Shown here piece by piece: positions 61,120 through 64,000 of a stretch of 64,000 nucleotides of DNA. A program made the translations under genes and the position numbers. Where the stretch lies: positions 124,001-188,000 of the forward strand of contig JAHJHI010000009.1 of the NCBI GenBank assembly GCA_018824085.1, read 5' to 3'. Source of the DNA: Gammaproteobacteria bacterium. GTDB lineage: Bacteria; Pseudomonadota; Gammaproteobacteria; Burkholderiales; Rhodocyclaceae. The notes under the pieces were generated by a model. That model saw only the letters and a list, made by a program, of their open reading frames with translations. It searched no databases and was not told where the DNA came from. Numbering within the stretch: position 1 is the first letter of the stretch; each line of letters opens with the position of its first letter.

Positions 61120-62373
61120 CTATCGATTGTGCCGAAGCGCTTCGACAATTTCGAGGCGCGACGCCTTGAGCGCCGGCAACACGCTGGACAGCAGGGTCGT
61201 CACGACAGCCAGCCCGAACGCGCTCAGCACGATGGGCGCCGTCACGAGGATTTCGGCGCTGAAGCCCTTGTCCGAGCCCGGCGGCGCAGGCATCGGAATG
61301 CCCACATAGGACAACAGGGCCGCCAGCAGCACGCCTGCGACCACGCCCACGACGCCACCGACCACCCCCAGCATGAGCCCTTCAAATATGTACAGGCGAA
61401 GAATGCGGTGGCGCTGCAGCCCCAGCGCCATGCATGTCCCGATCTCGCTGGTACGCTCCAGCACGCTCATCGAGAGCGTATTGGAGATAGACAGCACGAT
61501 GATCACGGCGATGATGAGCTTGACGACACCGACCTGCGTGGAAAAGAGCTCCCGCGTCTTGTTGTAGAACTCCGCCAGGTCATACCAGGGCACGAATTCA
61601 AGCCCCTGCCCCGAATATCTTGTTTTCAGGTCAGCAAGAAAGCGGTCGGTCTGCCCCGTCTCCTTCAGCACGACGATCCACTGGTGGGCACCGTCAGCCT
61701 TGAGCAGCGAGTGCGCAAGGGACAGCGGAACGCGCACCGCACTGTCGTCAAAGGCCTTGGCTACCGAGAAAAACAGGCCGCGTATGCGCACTTCGACGGC
61801 ATTGATTCCGCCAGTGGGCGTATTGACCAGCAACACGACACTGTCGCCGACAGTGGCGCCCAGATTCGCCGCCAGCCCGCGCCCCATGATGACTTCGCCG
61901 GGCGCCACCTCACTCAGATCAGAGCCTTGCGACATGTTGATGGTCGTGTACTCGGAGCGCGCGATCACCGCCTCGCGCTCCGGTGACACGCCCTGACCAA
62001 GGAAGGATATCGTCACGTCTCCCTTGCTGACGAGGCCGGTGAACTGCAGCCTCGGCGCCACCGCCTCCACGCCGGGCATCGCCTCGATCTTCGCGAGCAC
62101 GTCATCCTTGCCGGCAATGAGGAAGGCGAACGGGTCTGAACTGCCCTTCTTGATGTAATCGGGCTTGACCACCTGGACGTGGCCGAGCTGGCCGCGGATG
62201 GTCGACTCCCGCAGACCGCGCATCAGGTACTCGATGAAACCGGACGCTTCGATGAGCACCATGACGCCAAAGCTCACGCCTACGATGGCGATCAGCGTCC
62301 GCCGCCCCTGTCGCAGCACGCTGCGCAGCGCGAGCTGCATGTCCAGCCACAGTGATCGATAGGATTCCGGCAT
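61120..62373 (-). CDS. FtsX-like ABC transporter permease (MacB/LolC type), first of pair
   Basis: A 417-residue permease with the same layout: N-terminal helix, periplasmic MacB-PCD domain with LGHVQVVKPDYIKKG, three C-terminal helices with VLERTSEIGTCMALG at the coupling loop. The two permeases may form a heterodimer like LolC-LolE. It starts at the ATG beside an AT-rich divergent promoter region. The missing ATPase is either outside the window or shared with another system. Confidence 0.9.
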   Translation of the reverse strand: MPESYRSLWLDMQLALRSVLRQGRRTLIAIVGVSFGVMVLIEASGFIEYLMRGLRESTIRGQLGHVQVVKPDYIKKGSSDPFAFLIAGKDDVLAKIEAMPGVEAVAPRLQFTGLVSKGDVTISFLGQGVSPEREAVIARSEYTTINMSQGSDLSEVAPGEVIMGRGLAANLGATVGDSVVLLVNTPTGGINAVEVRIRGLFFSVAKAFDDSAVRVPLSLAHSLLKADGAHQWIVVLKETGQTDRFLADLKTRYSGQGLEFVPWYDLAEFYNKTRELFSTQVGVVKLIIAVIIVLSISNTLSMSVLERTSEIGTCMALGLQRHRILRLYIFEGLMLGVVGGVVGVVAGVLLAALLSYVGIPMPAPPGSDKGFSAEILVTAPIVLSAFGLAVVTTLLSSVLPALKASRLEIVEALRHNR

Positions 62374-62479
62374 CGCCTAAATGTCACAAAAGACTACGAA
62401 TTAGAATAGCATGCAACAATCTGTTAATCCTGATTGGTAATTTGCGCGGCATGTCGTTTGCCGCCTGCAAAGGCACACC
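62374..62479. promoter_or_regulatory. AT-rich divergent promoter region
   Basis: A 106-bp divergent gap between the permease pair and the ThiF-like gene, clearly lower in GC than its surroundings from 62376 to 62450. TAGAAT and TATTCT (opposite strands) near 62400-62407 could be -10 boxes. A matching -35 was not found. Confidence 0.4.
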
Positions 62480-63358
62480 ATGAACGCCTTCTCCTACAAC
62501 GAGGCCTTTTCGCGCAATCTCGGCTGGACGACAGAAGCCGAGCAGGCTCGCTTGCGCGGTGCACGGGTGGCGGTCGCCGGACTGGGTGGTGTCGGCGGAT
62601 TTCATGTGCTGACCCTGTCGCGACTGGGCATCGGCGCATTCAGCATTGCAGATTTCGACCGCTTCGACGTCCCCAATTTCAATCGCCAGGCCGGCGCCAC
62701 GGTCAGCACGCTGGGCCGCAGCAAGATAGAGGTGCTCGCCGAACAGGCTCGGGACATCAATCCCGAATCCGACTTGAGACTGTTTCCCGAAGGCGTCAAC
62801 GCGGACAACCTCGATGCATTTCTCGACGGTGTGGATGTCTACGTCGACGGGCTGGATTTTTTCGCCTTTGACGCCCGCCGCAAGACCTTCGCCGCGTGCG
62901 CGCGCAAGGGGATACCCGCCGTCACGGCCGCACCGCTCGGCATGGGTACGGCGGTACTTGTCTTCATGCCGGGTGGCATGACGTTCGACGACTACTTCGG
63001 ATGGGACGGCTGCGACGAAACGGAAATGGCGCTGCGCTTCCTGCTTGGGCTTGCGCCCGCGGGCCTGCATCGCGGCTATCTTGTCGAGCCGCAGCGCATC
63101 AATCTGGCCGAGCACCGCGGGCCATCGACTGCGATGGGCTGTTACCTGTGCGCCGGCGTTGCGGCAACCGAAACACTGAAAATACTGCTGGGCCGCGGCG
63201 AACTGCGTGCCGCGCCCTGGGGCTACCAGTTCGATGCCTACACCGGCCGCCTGCGACGCACCTGGCGGCCGGGCGGCAACCGGCATCCGCTGCAGCGCCT
63301 CGCACTGGCCATAGGGCGGCGCAGCGTGCGCACCACGAACCCGGCGCCGGTGAAATGA
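62480..63358 (+). CDS. ThiF/MoeB-like E1 adenylyltransferase family protein
   Basis: A 292-residue protein with the E1-like Rossmann fold. The ATP loop is VAGLGGVGGFH (32-42) and IADFDRFDVPNFNRQ follows (56-70), with the Arg finger. A cytosolic substrate would be a small carrier protein or peptide C-terminus. Two Cys appear in MGCYLCAGVAA, the position of the usual catalytic or crossover Cys. No ThiS/MoaD-like partner is in the window. The next gene, a nitroreductase, starts directly after its stop, and fused ThiF-nitroreductase proteins (Rv1355c type) are known. Confidence 0.85.
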   Translation: MNAFSYNEAFSRNLGWTTEAEQARLRGARVAVAGLGGVGGFHVLTLSRLGIGAFSIADFDRFDVPNFNRQAGATVSTLGRSKIEVLAEQARDINPESDLRLFPEGVNADNLDAFLDGVDVYVDGLDFFAFDARRKTFAACARKGIPAVTAAPLGMGTAVLVFMPGGMTFDDYFGWDGCDETEMALRFLLGLAPAGLHRGYLVEPQRINLAEHRGPSTAMGCYLCAGVAATETLKILLGRGELRAAPWGYQFDAYTGRLRRTWRPGGNRHPLQRLALAIGRRSVRTTNPAPVK

Positions 63359-63359
63359 C

Positions 63360-64000
63360 ATGACACGGCCGATCGAACTGATACTCGACGACGCACGCTG
63401 GGCCCCCAGCGGCGACAATACCCAGCCTTGGCGCCTGCGCATCGTGTCGGACAGCGAGGTCGACATCCTGGGTCACGACACGCGCGCCGATTGCGTCTAC
63501 GACCTGGACGGCGACGCCAGCCGCATCGCGCACGGCTGCCTGCTCGAAACGCTGCGCATCGCGGCCTCGGCACACGGCTTCGGCATCGAATGGTCGTGCC
63601 TGCCCGAAGGCGACTCGCCCACCCCGGTCTACTCCGTCCGGCTGACGCCGCAACCGGACATGGTCACCGACCCACGTCAGCCCTTCATCCGGACACGCGC
63701 GGTCCAGCGCCGTCCGATGCGCACGCAAGCGCTGACGACCGAACACATCACCGCGTTGACCGCAGCCGCATCACCGTATCGCGTGGTCTGGATGAGCGGT
63801 TTTTCGCAGCGCCTGTCCATCGCGCGCCTGAATTACCGCAGCGCCAGGATCCGTCTGACGATTCCGGAAGCATTTGAAGTCCATCGACGCGTCATTGAAT
63901 GGGGCGCGCGTTTCAGCGAGGACCGCATACCTGAAGAAGCCGTAGGCGTGGACGCGCTCACCGGCAGGCTGATGGGCTGGCTGATGCAGAAGTGGAGCCG
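63360..64000 (+). CDS. Nitroreductase-family flavoprotein (C-terminus outside window)
   Basis: Only the first 213 residues are in the window and the frame is still open at the edge. RWAPSGDNTQPWRLRI matches the FMN-binding start of nitroreductases, and IRTRAVQRRPM is the second conserved block. It begins one base after the ThiF-like stop, so the two genes are almost certainly cotranscribed and act together. Flavin-dependent dehydrogenation of a peptide or small molecule activated by the ThiF partner is a plausible role but not shown. Confidence 0.82.
   Translation, partial: MTRPIELILDDARWAPSGDNTQPWRLRIVSDSEVDILGHDTRADCVYDLDGDASRIAHGCLLETLRIAASAHGFGIEWSCLPEGDSPTPVYSVRLTPQPDMVTDPRQPFIRTRAVQRRPMRTQALTTEHITALTAAASPYRVVWMSGFSQRLSIARLNYRSARIRLTIPEAFEVHRRVIEWGARFSEDRIPEEAVGVDALTGRLMGWLMQKWS

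Noticed and set aside
1-64000. tRNA, rRNA, CRISPR, IS element or phage integrase
   Set aside because: No conserved RNA, regularly spaced repeat, transposase or integrase signature was seen on either strand.

Overview
The window is a high-GC (visibly about 65-70%) Gram-negative chromosome segment filled almost end to end by one exopolysaccharide (EPS) locus of the exosortase A / PEP-CTERM type. The set of XrtA-associated families (PrsK/PrsR/PrsT, XrtA fused to EpsI, FemAB-like, ExeA-like ATPase, Daro_2409-type glycosyltransferase) is typical of Betaproteobacteria, and the best guess is a Rhodocyclales-like organism related to floc- or biofilm-forming genera. Genus and species cannot be read from the window. 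No rRNA, tRNA, CRISPR array, transposase or phage gene was seen.

Left conserved block (1-10.5 kb, minus strand): the TPR lipoprotein PrsT (runs off the left edge), the sigma-54 response regulator PrsR, the membrane histidine kinase PrsK, the initiating sugar-phosphate transferase, a PLP decarboxylase-like enzyme and an AMP-forming acyl/aminoacyl ligase. A stand-alone acyl carrier protein is divergent at 10.66 kb.

Accessory block (10.9-38.8 kb, mostly plus strand): a divergent NodB-like deacetylase, a VanZ-heparinase II/III fusion, two SGNH + MBOAT O-acylation pairs, a methyltransferase, seven family-2 glycosyltransferases, a Wzx flippase, a NodB deacetylase, a sulfotransferase, two asparagine-synthase-like enzymes with degenerate glutaminase domains, two family-4 glycosyltransferases and a DUF1877 gene. 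Most are joined by ATGA overlaps or very short gaps. This block probably defines the strain-specific polymer and its decorations.

Right conserved block (38.9-59.8 kb, minus strand): polymerase/O-ligase, CapK-like ligase, second sulfotransferase, four family-4 glycosyltransferases, an intact asparagine-synthase-type amidotransferase, XrtA-EpsI, FemAB, a DUF3473 deacetylase, WecB, ExeA-like ATPase, beta-barrel protein, BY-type tyrosine kinase with a Tyr-rich tail, chain-length regulator and the Wza-like export lipoprotein. Beyond it lie two paralogous FtsX-type permeases without an ATPase, then a divergent ThiF-like E1 enzyme and a nitroreductase cut by the right edge.

Working model: a Wzx/Wzy-type EPS is initiated by the 6.0-7.4 kb transferase, extended by about thirteen glycosyltransferases, decorated (acyl, sulfate, methyl, amide, perhaps aminoacyl), trimmed (deacetylases, heparinase-like lyase), flipped, polymerised and exported by the kinase/chain-length/Wza apparatus. 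XrtA would process PEP-CTERM proteins encoded elsewhere, since none is visible here. PrsK-PrsR would tune expression through sigma-54. Family identifications are from sequence motifs and memory of the families; no database search was run.
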